Below are positions 1 to 4,895 of a stretch of 6,917 nt of DNA, in pieces. The stretch covers positions 1-6,917 of the forward strand of contig CABRFW010000088.1 of NCBI GenBank assembly GCA_902470265.1, in the 5' to 3' direction. Within the stretch, counting starts at the first letter, position 1; the number at the start of each line of letters is the position of its first letter. The notes beneath the pieces are model-generated. The model had not been told where the DNA came from and ran no database searches. It worked only from the letters and a program-made list of their open reading frames with translations. The stretch is from an uncultured Collinsella sp. (GTDB taxonomy: Bacteria > Actinomycetota > Coriobacteriia > Coriobacteriales > Coriobacteriaceae). The position numbers and the translations under genes are program-made.

Positions 1-487
1 AGACGTAATCGGCGACTTCGGCAAGATCCGGGTCGTTCTTCTTGCGCAGCTCCATGATGGGCACCTTGACGTCCTTGCCAAAGGTCTCCACGAGCTTCTG
101 ATACAGCTCCTCGCCGCGCTCGTCGCCAAAGGCGAGCTTGAGGCTCGCGTGGTTAAAAGGCACGGGCATGAGGGTGCCGTTGATGTTGGCAAGCACCTTG
201 TGCTGGTAGTCCGTCCACTTGGTAAAGCGCGACAGGAAATTGTGGACGCGCTCATTAAAGGTATGGTAGATGTGCGGACCATACTCGTGGACCAGGATTC
301 CGGCCTCATCAGCGCAGTCGTAGGCGTTACCCGCAATGTGGCTACGGCGCTCCAGAACGGCAACACGATAGTCGATGGTCTCGGCGAGACGGCGGGCACA
401 AACGGCACCGGCATAACCGGCACCGACGACAATCATGTCGTATGCGCCGACGTTAAAGCCTTCAGGCAGGCCTGAGGTAATCTGCAT
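1..487 (-). CDS. glf: UDP-galactopyranose mutase, N-terminal part (C-terminus beyond window)
   Basis: This flavoenzyme interconverts UDP-galactopyranose and UDP-galactofuranose in the cytoplasm, supplying galactofuranose for cell-surface glycans. About 162 residues are visible; the family is usually 360-400 residues, so over half the gene lies off the left edge. The dinucleotide-binding motif VVGAGYAGAV is at about residues 20-29, followed by the FAD-binding acidic end VLERR and the family signatures HIAGNAYD and HEYGPHIYHT, then NGTLMPVPFNHASL. The chosen ATG (485-487) has AAGGAG five bases upstream. A second Met at residue 18 sits directly before the Rossmann strand but lacks a comparable ribosome site, so a 17-residue N-terminal extension is likely real. 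The gene is divergent from pta. Recognition rests on motifs read by eye and is strong. Confidence 0.93.
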   Translation of the reverse strand, partial: MQITSGLPEGFNVGAYDMIVVGAGYAGAVCARRLAETIDYRVAVLERRSHIAGNAYDCADEAGILVHEYGPHIYHTFNERVHNFLSRFTKWTDYQHKVLANINGTLMPVPFNHASLKLAFGDERGEELYQKLVETFGKDVKVPIMELRKKNDPDLAEVADYV

Positions 488-501
488 CGATACTCCTTGT
501 C

Positions 502-549
502 AAAAGCCACGGGCTCGTTAGCTGGGCTTTTCTCGAACATTCTTCGAGA
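502..549 (-). promoter_or_regulatory. Two adjacent hairpins in the glf leader
   Basis: Read on the minus strand, the leader between the putative glf start site and the ribosome site holds two adjacent inverted repeats. The first, at 531-549, has perfect 7-bp arms (TCTCGAA/TTCGAGA) around five bases. The second, at 502-531, has 7-bp arms (AAAAGCC/GGCTTTT) around sixteen bases and ends just before the GACAAGGAG ribosome site. The second has a U-rich 3' arm like a weak attenuator. The first could equally be a protein-binding operator. No known regulator is recognised; a role in glf control is inference from position. Confidence 0.35.
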
Positions 550-565
550 CATATTTATCAGAGCG

Positions 566-591
566 ATTATAGCGCTAATGCGTCCTATAAT
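566..591. promoter_or_regulatory. Divergent glf/pta promoter region, two opposed TATAAT boxes
   Basis: A perfect TATAAT lies on the plus strand at 586-591 (towards pta) and another on the minus strand at 571-566 (towards glf). They are twenty bases apart, so each would overlap the upstream element of the other. Neither has a good -35 hexamer at 16-18 bp spacing, so the call rests on the -10 boxes and on lying between divergent genes. The start sites would be near 598 (plus) and 559 (minus). The palindrome TAGCGCTA (570-577) lies between the boxes. Confidence 0.4.
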
Positions 592-616
592 GAGCTTGCC
601 ACACAAGGAAAGCTCA
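591..616 (+). repeat. Inverted repeat overlapping the pta-side -10 box
   Basis: Perfect 7-bp arms TGAGCTT (591-597) and AAGCTCA (610-616) are separated by twelve bases. The left arm shares its first base with the TATAAT at 586-591 and covers the expected transcription start, which fits an operator better than an RNA hairpin. There is no direct evidence for a binding protein. Confidence 0.3.
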
Positions 617-643
617 AGCACCGCGGCGTACATAATTGAAAGG

Positions 644-666
644 TAAACCCGCTAGCAGCGGGTTTA
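644..666 (+). terminator. Terminator-like hairpin in the pta leader
   Basis: A 10-bp perfect stem (644-653 with 657-666; core AAACCCGCT/AGCGGGTTT) closes a three-base loop. It lies 52 bases before the pta start and downstream of the putative plus promoter. The downstream tract (TTCGTGT) is not a real U-run, so termination may be weak or conditional. It could attenuate pta, end a short leader RNA of about 70 nt, or stop antisense transcription. No other convincing promoter lies between it and pta. Confidence 0.45.
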
Positions 667-718
667 TTCGTGTACAGCCGAGGGCCTGGAGCTTAGCGGA
701 ACGCTTGTAAGGAGTAAC

Positions 719-1699
719 ATGAGCGATTTCCTAAACCGTATGAAGTCTGCCGCCAAGGCCGACCTTAAGACCATCGTCCTGCCCGAGGGCGAAGACCCGC
801 GCACCATCGTCGCGGCGAACAAGATCATCGAGGAGGGCCTGGCCAACATCGTCATCCTGGGCAACCCCGATGACATCAACGTTCCCGGCGCCACCGTCAT
901 CGACCCGCGCAACGCCGAGAAGCACGAGGAGTACGCGCAGAAGTTTGCCGAGCTCCGCGCCAAGAAGGGCGTCACCATCGAGCAGGCTCGCGCCCAGGTG
1001 ATGGACGCCACCTACTTTGGCACCATGATGGTCAAGATGGGCGATGCCGACGGCCTGGTCTCCGGCGCCTGCCACTCCACCGCCGACACCCTGCGCCCCG
1101 CGCTGCAGATCCTCAAGACCGCCCCGGGCACCAAGCTGGTCTCGGCCTTCTTCGTGATGTGCACCGACACCCCGCAGTTTGGCACCGACGGCACGCTGAT
1201 CTTTGCCGACTGCGGCCTCAACATCAACCCGTCCTCTGACGAGCTCTCCGAGATTGCCATTGCCTCCGCTCACTCCTGGTCCACCTTCATGGGCAATGTC
1301 GAGCCGCACGTGGCCATGCTCTCCTACTCCACCATGGGCTCCGCCGGCGGCGAGGTTGCCAAGAAGGTCCAGGAAGCCGTGAAGTTCTGCAAGGAGAAGG
1401 CCCCCGAGCTCGCCATCGACGGCGACCTGCAGCTCGATGCCGCTATCGTCCCCACCGTCGCCCAGCTCAAGGCCCCCGGCTCCTCTGTCGCCGGTAAGGC
1501 CAACGTGCTCGTGTTCCCCGACCTCGAGGCCGGCAACATCGGCTACAAGCTGGTCCAGCGCTTCGCCGGTGCCGACGCCTACGGCCCCATCCTGCAGGGC
1601 ATCGCCAAGCCGGTCAACGACCTGTCGCGCGGCTGCTCTGCCGACGACATCGTGGGTGTCGTGGCCATCACCGCCGTCCAGGCTCAGATGGCTGAGTAG
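719..1699 (+). CDS. pta: Phosphate acetyltransferase (phosphotransacetylase)
   Basis: Pta converts acetyl-CoA and phosphate to acetyl phosphate and CoA in the cytoplasm; acetate kinase then makes acetate and ATP. The 326-residue length matches the short, single-domain form of the family, without the regulatory N-terminal extension of the E. coli enzyme. Motifs in order: VLPEGEDPRT (20-29), SGACHSTADTLRP (115-127), STMGSAGGE (204-212), PGSSVAGKANVLVFPDLEAG (253-272) and DLSRGCSADD (301-310). By comparison with the Methanosarcina thermophila enzyme, Ser303, Arg304 and Asp310 correspond to its catalytic Ser309, Arg310 and Asp316, and Arg80 and Arg126 probably to Arg87 and Arg133. The start has AAGGAG four bases upstream. 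The gene faces two ackA genes instead of sharing an operon with one. The TAG stop is followed by a very large hairpin. Confidence 0.96.
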   Translation: MSDFLNRMKSAAKADLKTIVLPEGEDPRTIVAANKIIEEGLANIVILGNPDDINVPGATVIDPRNAEKHEEYAQKFAELRAKKGVTIEQARAQVMDATYFGTMMVKMGDADGLVSGACHSTADTLRPALQILKTAPGTKLVSAFFVMCTDTPQFGTDGTLIFADCGLNINPSSDELSEIAIASAHSWSTFMGNVEPHVAMLSYSTMGSAGGEVAKKVQEAVKFCKEKAPELAIDGDLQLDAAIVPTVAQLKAPGSSVAGKANVLVFPDLEAGNIGYKLVQRFAGADAYGPILQGIAKPVNDLSRGCSADDIVGVVAITAVQAQMAE

Positions 1700-1714
1700 C
1701 GGACGTACTCGCCC

Positions 1715-1845
1715 GAAGGCCGCACAGGTTAACCCCTGAAAACGTCCTCGACCAATGAAACGCCCCCGTTCTGCTCCTTCGGAGCTACGAACGGGGGCGT
1801 TTCTGGTCTGCGGAATGTTTTCAGGGGTTAACCTGTGCGGCCTTC
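1715..1845. repeat. Perfect 29-bp inverted repeat around a hairpin, downstream of pta
   Basis: The 29 bases at 1715-1743 are the exact reverse complement of 1817-1845; both arms contain GGTTAACC. The 73-base spacer continues the pairing: GACCA (1750-1754) with TGGTC (1804-1808), then the 15-bp stem 1757-1771/1789-1803, then GCTCC/GGAGC at the tip. The whole 131 bases can thus fold into one hairpin of about 54 base pairs. It begins 15 bases after the pta stop. No target-site duplication borders it and it contains no open reading frame. It may be a large bidirectional terminator, a non-autonomous repeat element or a recombination site; the sequence alone does not decide. Confidence 0.85.
1757..1803. 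terminator. Strong GC-rich hairpin, probable pta terminator
   Basis: A 15-bp perfect stem (1757-1771 with 1789-1803; core AAACGCCCCCGTTC) carries a second 5-bp stem, GCTCC-TTC-GGAGC, at its tip. It is followed by TTTCTGG on plus and TTTCATTGG on minus, so the U-tract is short in both directions. Its position between pta and the oppositely oriented ackA fits a bidirectional terminator. It is nested inside the 29-bp inverted repeat. Confidence 0.75.
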
Positions 1846-2007
1846 TACTATCACGTGGCATTCAGGGAATCTGGGGTGGACGGCGGCTTGGCTACGAGCT
1901 GGGGCTGAAGATCTGAATGATTGGATGCCGTTACTGGGAGCGCAGGCGTTGCTGATGATGATCACTTTGGAGATTGAAAGGCCGGTGGGCTTTGGCGGTT
2001 GTTGTGC
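1846..2007. other. Gene-free stretch between the pta hairpin and the repeat array
   Basis: No gene is supported here. Open frames crossing it lack ribosome sites and have no recognisable protein sequence. TGGG motifs recur on the plus strand (for example around 1936 and 1986) as in the adjoining repeat array, so this may be a decayed extension of that array. Confidence 0.5.
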
Positions 2008-2179
2008 CGGAAACTACATCCCAGTTTGGAGGCGGATTGTGGGATGTGGCTTCCGCTTGGGACCTGTTTGGGAAACTTTGGGACGGAATTTTGCTTTATT
2101 GTGGGTCGCACTTTCCGCAACGTGCCTCAACCGGAAAGCGTGTCCCAGTATTTGCGCTCGAAATGGGTTGGGGTTTCCG
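2008..2179. repeat. Array of five degenerate 16-bp repeats in alternating orientation
   Basis: Five 16-mers fit CGGAA-R-S-Y-N-Y-R-W-CCCA: plus at 2008-2023 and 2132-2147; minus at 2040-2055, 2102-2117 and 2164-2179. The end bases CGGAA and CCCA are invariant. Starts are 32, 62, 30 and 32 bases apart, a rough 31-base period with one slot missing. Neighbouring opposite copies pair: 2008-2055 forms a 16-position stem with 14 Watson-Crick pairs, one G-U and one mismatch around a 16-base loop; 2102-2147 forms one with 13 pairs, one G-U and two mismatches around 14 bases. Copy four could instead pair with copy five. No coding function is evident. Candidates are a REP-like family, a structured RNA or a protein-binding array. 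Confidence 0.7.
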
Positions 2180-2195
2180 CCGTCCGCCTGCTAGC

Positions 2196-2231
2196 AAAAA
2201 GGCCTCCCGAGCTGCTGCTCAGGAGGCCTTT
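2196..2231 (-). terminator. Rho-independent terminator of the first ackA gene
   Basis: On the minus strand the stem AAGGCCTCC/GGAGGCCTT (10 bp, 2222-2231 with 2198-2207) continues, after one mismatch, into GAGC/GCTC around a four-base loop and ends in a run of five T (2200-2196). It lies 22 bases after the ackA stop. The plus-strand side has only TTT, so it mainly serves ackA. Confidence 0.85.
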
Positions 2232-2253
2232 CGTTCGATCACAAGCGAACGCG

Positions 2254-3432
2254 TTAGTTGTTCTTGGTCAGACGCTCGACGTCGTGGGCGATCATGTATT
2301 CCTCGTCGGTGGGGATGACCATGACCGTGACGGCGGAACCGGCGGCACTGATGACCTGCGGGCCGTTGCCCACGGCCTCGCGGTTCTTGTTATTGTCGAT
2401 GCGCACGCCCAGCCACTCAAAGCAGTCGCAGAAGGCCTTGCGGATCGACCAGTCGTTCTCGCCGATGCCGGCGGTAAAGGTGATGGTGTCCACGCCCGCC
2501 ATGGAAGCGATCATGGAGCCGGCCTGCTGCATGGCCTTGTAGGCGAACATATCGAAGGCGAGCAGGCAGCGCTCGTCGCCCTCGGAGGCGCGTGTACGGA
2601 TGTCGCGGGCGTCGTTGGAGATGCCCGAGATGGCAAGCAGACCAGACTGCTTGTTCATCATGTCATCAACTTCCTGATAGCTGTAGCCGCCCTCGCGCTG
2701 CAGGTAGCAAACGGTAGCCGGGTCAATGGAACCGCAGCGGGTGCCCATCATCAGACCGTCAAGCGGTGTGAGGCCCATCGTGGTGTCGCGGCACACGCCG
2801 TCCTCGATGGCGGCGAGCGAAGCGCCGTTGCCCAGATGGCACGAAAGCAGACGGTGGCAGCGCGAGCCCAGGATCTCCTTGGCCATCATCCACTCATAGC
2901 GGTGGCTCGTGCCGTGGGCACCGTACTTGCGCACGTGGTACTTATCGCACACGTCCTTGGGCAGCGCGTAGGTGTAGGCGACCTCGGGCATGGTCATGTG
3001 GAACGAAGTATCGAAGACGGCGACGTTGGGCAGCTCCGGATACTTCTCGCGGCAATACTCGATTGCTGCGGCCTCGCCGTAGTTGTGCAGCGGGGCGAGC
3101 GGGGCCACCTCGAGAATCTTAGCCATGACCTCGTCGTCGACGACCGCGGAATCGTCAAAGTACCAGCCACCCTGAACGATACGATGCCCAATGCCATCGA
3201 TCGTAAAGTCGGTCTTCTCGAGCTCCTCGAGCACACGCGCGATAGCCGAACGGTGATCCGGGAAGGGAACCTCCTCGGTTTGCTTGGCGCCACCGTTCTC
3301 GGAGTAGCCAAAGATACCCATGTCCGAACCGATACGTTCGCAGTTGCCCTTGGCGAAAACCTCACGGGTATCGGTATCCAAAAGCTGATATTTAAGGCTT
3401 GAGCTACCAGCGTTGACAACAAGTACGTTCAT
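2254..3432 (-). CDS. ackA: Acetate kinase, copy 1 (canonical active-site motifs)
   Basis: Transfers phosphate between acetyl phosphate and ADP to give acetate and ATP, the substrate-level phosphorylation step after Pta. It is 392 residues, close to the usual 395-400. Motifs: NAGSSSLK (7-14, with Asn7, Ser10, Ser12, Lys14), HRIVQGG (83-89, Arg84), FDTSFH (140-145, Asp141), HGTSHRY (173-179), CHLGNG (198-203), GTRCGSIDPA (230-239, Arg232), TAGIGEN (320-326) and PTDEE (374-378). Two differences from E. coli-type enzymes are shared with copy 2: Gln87 where HRVVHGG has His, and CGS where GTRSGD has SGD. AAAGGAG lies four bases before the ATG. It has its own promoter and terminator, so it is probably a single-gene unit. 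Of the two copies it is the better candidate for the main acetate kinase. Confidence 0.95.
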   Translation of the reverse strand: MNVLVVNAGSSSLKYQLLDTDTREVFAKGNCERIGSDMGIFGYSENGGAKQTEEVPFPDHRSAIARVLEELEKTDFTIDGIGHRIVQGGWYFDDSAVVDDEVMAKILEVAPLAPLHNYGEAAAIEYCREKYPELPNVAVFDTSFHMTMPEVAYTYALPKDVCDKYHVRKYGAHGTSHRYEWMMAKEILGSRCHRLLSCHLGNGASLAAIEDGVCRDTTMGLTPLDGLMMGTRCGSIDPATVCYLQREGGYSYQEVDDMMNKQSGLLAISGISNDARDIRTRASEGDERCLLAFDMFAYKAMQQAGSMIASMAGVDTITFTAGIGENDWSIRKAFCDCFEWLGVRIDNNKNREAVGNGPQVISAAGSAVTVMVIPTDEEYMIAHDVERLTKNN

Positions 3433-3497
3433 GAGACTCCTTTGCAGTGCAATACGGTCGACGCAGACCCCTTAAGGCGGCCGCATGTTAATAAGAA

Positions 3498-3527
3498 GTT
3501 ATCACAACTTGATAAATAGCTATCAAG
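3498..3527 (-). promoter_or_regulatory. Promoter of ackA copy 1 with overlapping TGATA half-sites
   Basis: On the minus strand, -35 TTGATA (3526-3521) and -10 GATAAC (3503-3498), preceded by an extended TGT, are 17 bp apart; the start would be near 3491, leaving a leader of about 58 bases. Three half-sites in alternating orientation overlap it: TTATCA (3499-3504), TGATAA (3510-3515) and TATCA (3521-3525), each 11 bp after the last, about one helical turn. The second and third form the 7-bp arms CTTGATA/TATCAAG. A regulator bound here would cover the whole promoter. Its identity is unknown. Confidence 0.6.
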
Positions 3528-3546
3528 CATATCGCCCAACGAGCGC

Positions 3547-3592
3547 AAAAGAGGGGCCGAACGGCGCTCGGTCGTCCAGCCCCTCCCCTCTT
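3547..3592 (-). terminator. Terminator of the second ackA gene
   Basis: On the minus strand GAGGGGC (3585-3579) pairs with GCCCCTC (3557-3551), followed by TTTT (3550-3547). An alternative 8-bp pairing, AAGAGGGG with CCCCTCTT (3592-3585 with 3556-3549), is also possible. It sits four bases after the stop of copy 2 and upstream of the promoter of copy 1, separating the two genes into independent units. Confidence 0.7.
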
Positions 3593-3596
3593 GCAA

Positions 3597-4775
3597 TTAC
3601 TTGCCGTTGACGATGCGCTCGACGTCGGAAGCGATCATGAACTCCTCGTCCGTGGGGATGACGAAAATCTTGACCTTGGAATCCTTGGCAGACAGGCACC
3701 AAGCGCCGTCACCACGCAGGGCGTTGCGGGCATGATCCATCTTGACGCCCATAAAGGCCAGGCGGTCGGCAACGCCGGCGCGGACAGCCGGAGCGTGCTC
3801 GCCGATGCCGGCGGTAAAGACCAGGGTGTCCATACCGCACATAGAAGTAGCCATCTCGGCAGCCTTGGCGGCAATCTTGTAGACAAACATGTCGAAGGCG
3901 AGCTGAGCCTCGGGGTCGCCGGCAGCGGCGAGCTCCTCGACGTTGCGGCAGTCGTTGGTCTTGCCGCCGGTCACAGCCAAAAGGCCGGACTTCTTGTTCA
4001 TCATCTCGTCGACCTCATCGAAGGTGTAGCCGCCCTCGCGCTGCAGGTAGCACACGGTGGCCGGGTCGATGGAGCCGCAGCGGGTGCCCATCATGACGCC
4101 GTCGAGCGGGGTGAGGCCCATGGTGGTGTCCATGCACTTGCCGTCCTCGATGGCGCACAGGGAAGCGCCGGAGCCGATATGGCACACGACGACCTTGCGG
4201 GCCTCGCCGTTGGTCATCTCGGCGACCTTCTTGGAGATGTAGCGATAGCTGGTGCCGTGAGCGCCATACTTACGGATGTGCAGCTTGTCGCAAACATCCT
4301 TGGGAAGGGCGTAGGTCTTGGCGACCTCGGGCATGTTGAAGTGGAAAGCGGTGTCGTAGACCGTGACGTTGGGCAGATCGGGATACTGCTCCAGGCAGTA
4401 CTCGATAACGTTGGCCTCGGGGTTGTTGTGGAGCGGGGCGAGCGGAGCGACCTCGCGGATCTTGGCGAGAACGTCCTCATCGACGAGGGAGGAATCGCCA
4501 AAGTACCAACCGCCCTGAACGATGCGGTGGCCGATGCCCTCAATCTTGACGCCGTTGGCCTCGAGGTCCTTCAGGACAACCTCGATGGCGACCTTGTGGT
4601 CGGGGAACTCGATGTTCTCGGTCACCTTCTTGGAGCCGTTGGCAGCGTGGGTGAAGGTGCCGCCGGTAAAGCAGACGCGCTCGCAGGAGCCCTTTGCGGA
4701 CACCTTGTGGGACTTGGTATCGATGACCTGATACTTAAGGGTCGAAGATCCTGCGTTGACGACCAGAACGTTCAT
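3597..4775 (-). CDS. ackA: Acetate kinase family, copy 2 (divergent active-site residues)
   Basis: A full-length, 392-residue acetate kinase paralogue, about 60% identical to copy 1 by hand alignment (roughly 233 matches). It keeps NAGSSTLK (7-14), HRIVQGG (83-89), YDTAFH (140-145), GTRCGSIDPA (230-239), TAGIGEH (321-327) and PTDEE. Two positions fixed in most acetate kinases differ: the second His of HGTSH is Tyr177 (HGTSYRY), and the Asn of the phosphate-binding CHLGNG loop is Ser202 (CHIGSG). Activity is probably retained, since Arg84, Asp141, His173 and Arg232 are present, but donor or acyl specificity may have shifted. AGGGAG lies four bases before the ATG. No clear promoter was found in the 120-base upstream gap. 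Other short-chain acyl kinase activities, such as propionate kinase, cannot be excluded. Confidence 0.9.
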   Translation of the reverse strand: MNVLVVNAGSSTLKYQVIDTKSHKVSAKGSCERVCFTGGTFTHAANGSKKVTENIEFPDHKVAIEVVLKDLEANGVKIEGIGHRIVQGGWYFGDSSLVDEDVLAKIREVAPLAPLHNNPEANVIEYCLEQYPDLPNVTVYDTAFHFNMPEVAKTYALPKDVCDKLHIRKYGAHGTSYRYISKKVAEMTNGEARKVVVCHIGSGASLCAIEDGKCMDTTMGLTPLDGVMMGTRCGSIDPATVCYLQREGGYTFDEVDEMMNKKSGLLAVTGGKTNDCRNVEELAAAGDPEAQLAFDMFVYKIAAKAAEMATSMCGMDTLVFTAGIGEHAPAVRAGVADRLAFMGVKMDHARNALRGDGAWCLSAKDSKVKIFVIPTDEEFMIASDVERIVNGK

Positions 4776-4827
4776 GTGTCTCCCTACTAACAGGCGGTGT
4801 GGCGCCGCCAGGTTACATACGCTTCAA

Positions 4828-4863
4828 TAATAAACCCAAACGCCCTCGCGCTCGGGTTTATTG
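4828..4863 (-). terminator. Terminator between the transporter gene and ackA copy 2
   Basis: A 9-bp perfect stem AATAAACCC/GGGTTTATT (4829-4837 with 4854-4862) plus a terminal G-U pair closes a 16-base loop. On the minus strand the stem is followed by ATTG, giving the U-rich end GGGTTTATTATT, 33 bases after the transporter stop. The 3' arm resembles that of the pta leader hairpin at 644-666. Confidence 0.65.
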
Positions 4864-4895
4864 CGTTGATATATAAGTTATCGGTGCCTAAATAC

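Noticed and set aside
1715..1845. Insertion sequence or typical invertible promoter
   Set aside because: There is no transposase and no direct repeat at the borders. The enclosed segment has no promoter and is nearly symmetric, so inversion would have little effect. Kept only as an inverted repeat.
731..1861. Minus-strand open frame of 376 codons antisense to pta
   Set aside because: Same antisense effect. It also runs through the hairpin region and has no recognisable domain.
2008..2179. CRISPR-like array
   Set aside because: The repeats are only 16 bp, degenerate and alternate in orientation, the gaps are 14-16 bases (one of 46), and no cas genes are present.
1835..2194. Possible small protein (119 codons) in the pta-ackA gap
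   Set aside because: No ribosome site, no recognisable fold, and it crosses one arm of the 29-bp inverted repeat and the 16-bp repeat array, which better explain the sequence.
1999..3402. Long plus-strand open frame of 467 codons antisense to ackA copy 1
   Set aside because: It is a shadow of high-GC codon structure: low-complexity Gly/Ala/Val/His-rich protein, no ribosome site or family motif, and ackA on the other strand is unambiguous.
3479..3506. Rex (NADH-sensing) operator near the ackA copy 1 promoter, from TTGTGA on the minus strand
   Set aside because: Only one half-site matches. The partner TTAACA is ten bases away rather than the usual spacing, so the match is too weak to call.
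3591..4790. Plus-strand open frame of 399 codons antisense to ackA copy 2
   Set aside because: It runs end to end with a certain acetate kinase gene and its protein is repetitive Gly/Val/Ala/Asp sequence typical of antisense GC-rich frames.
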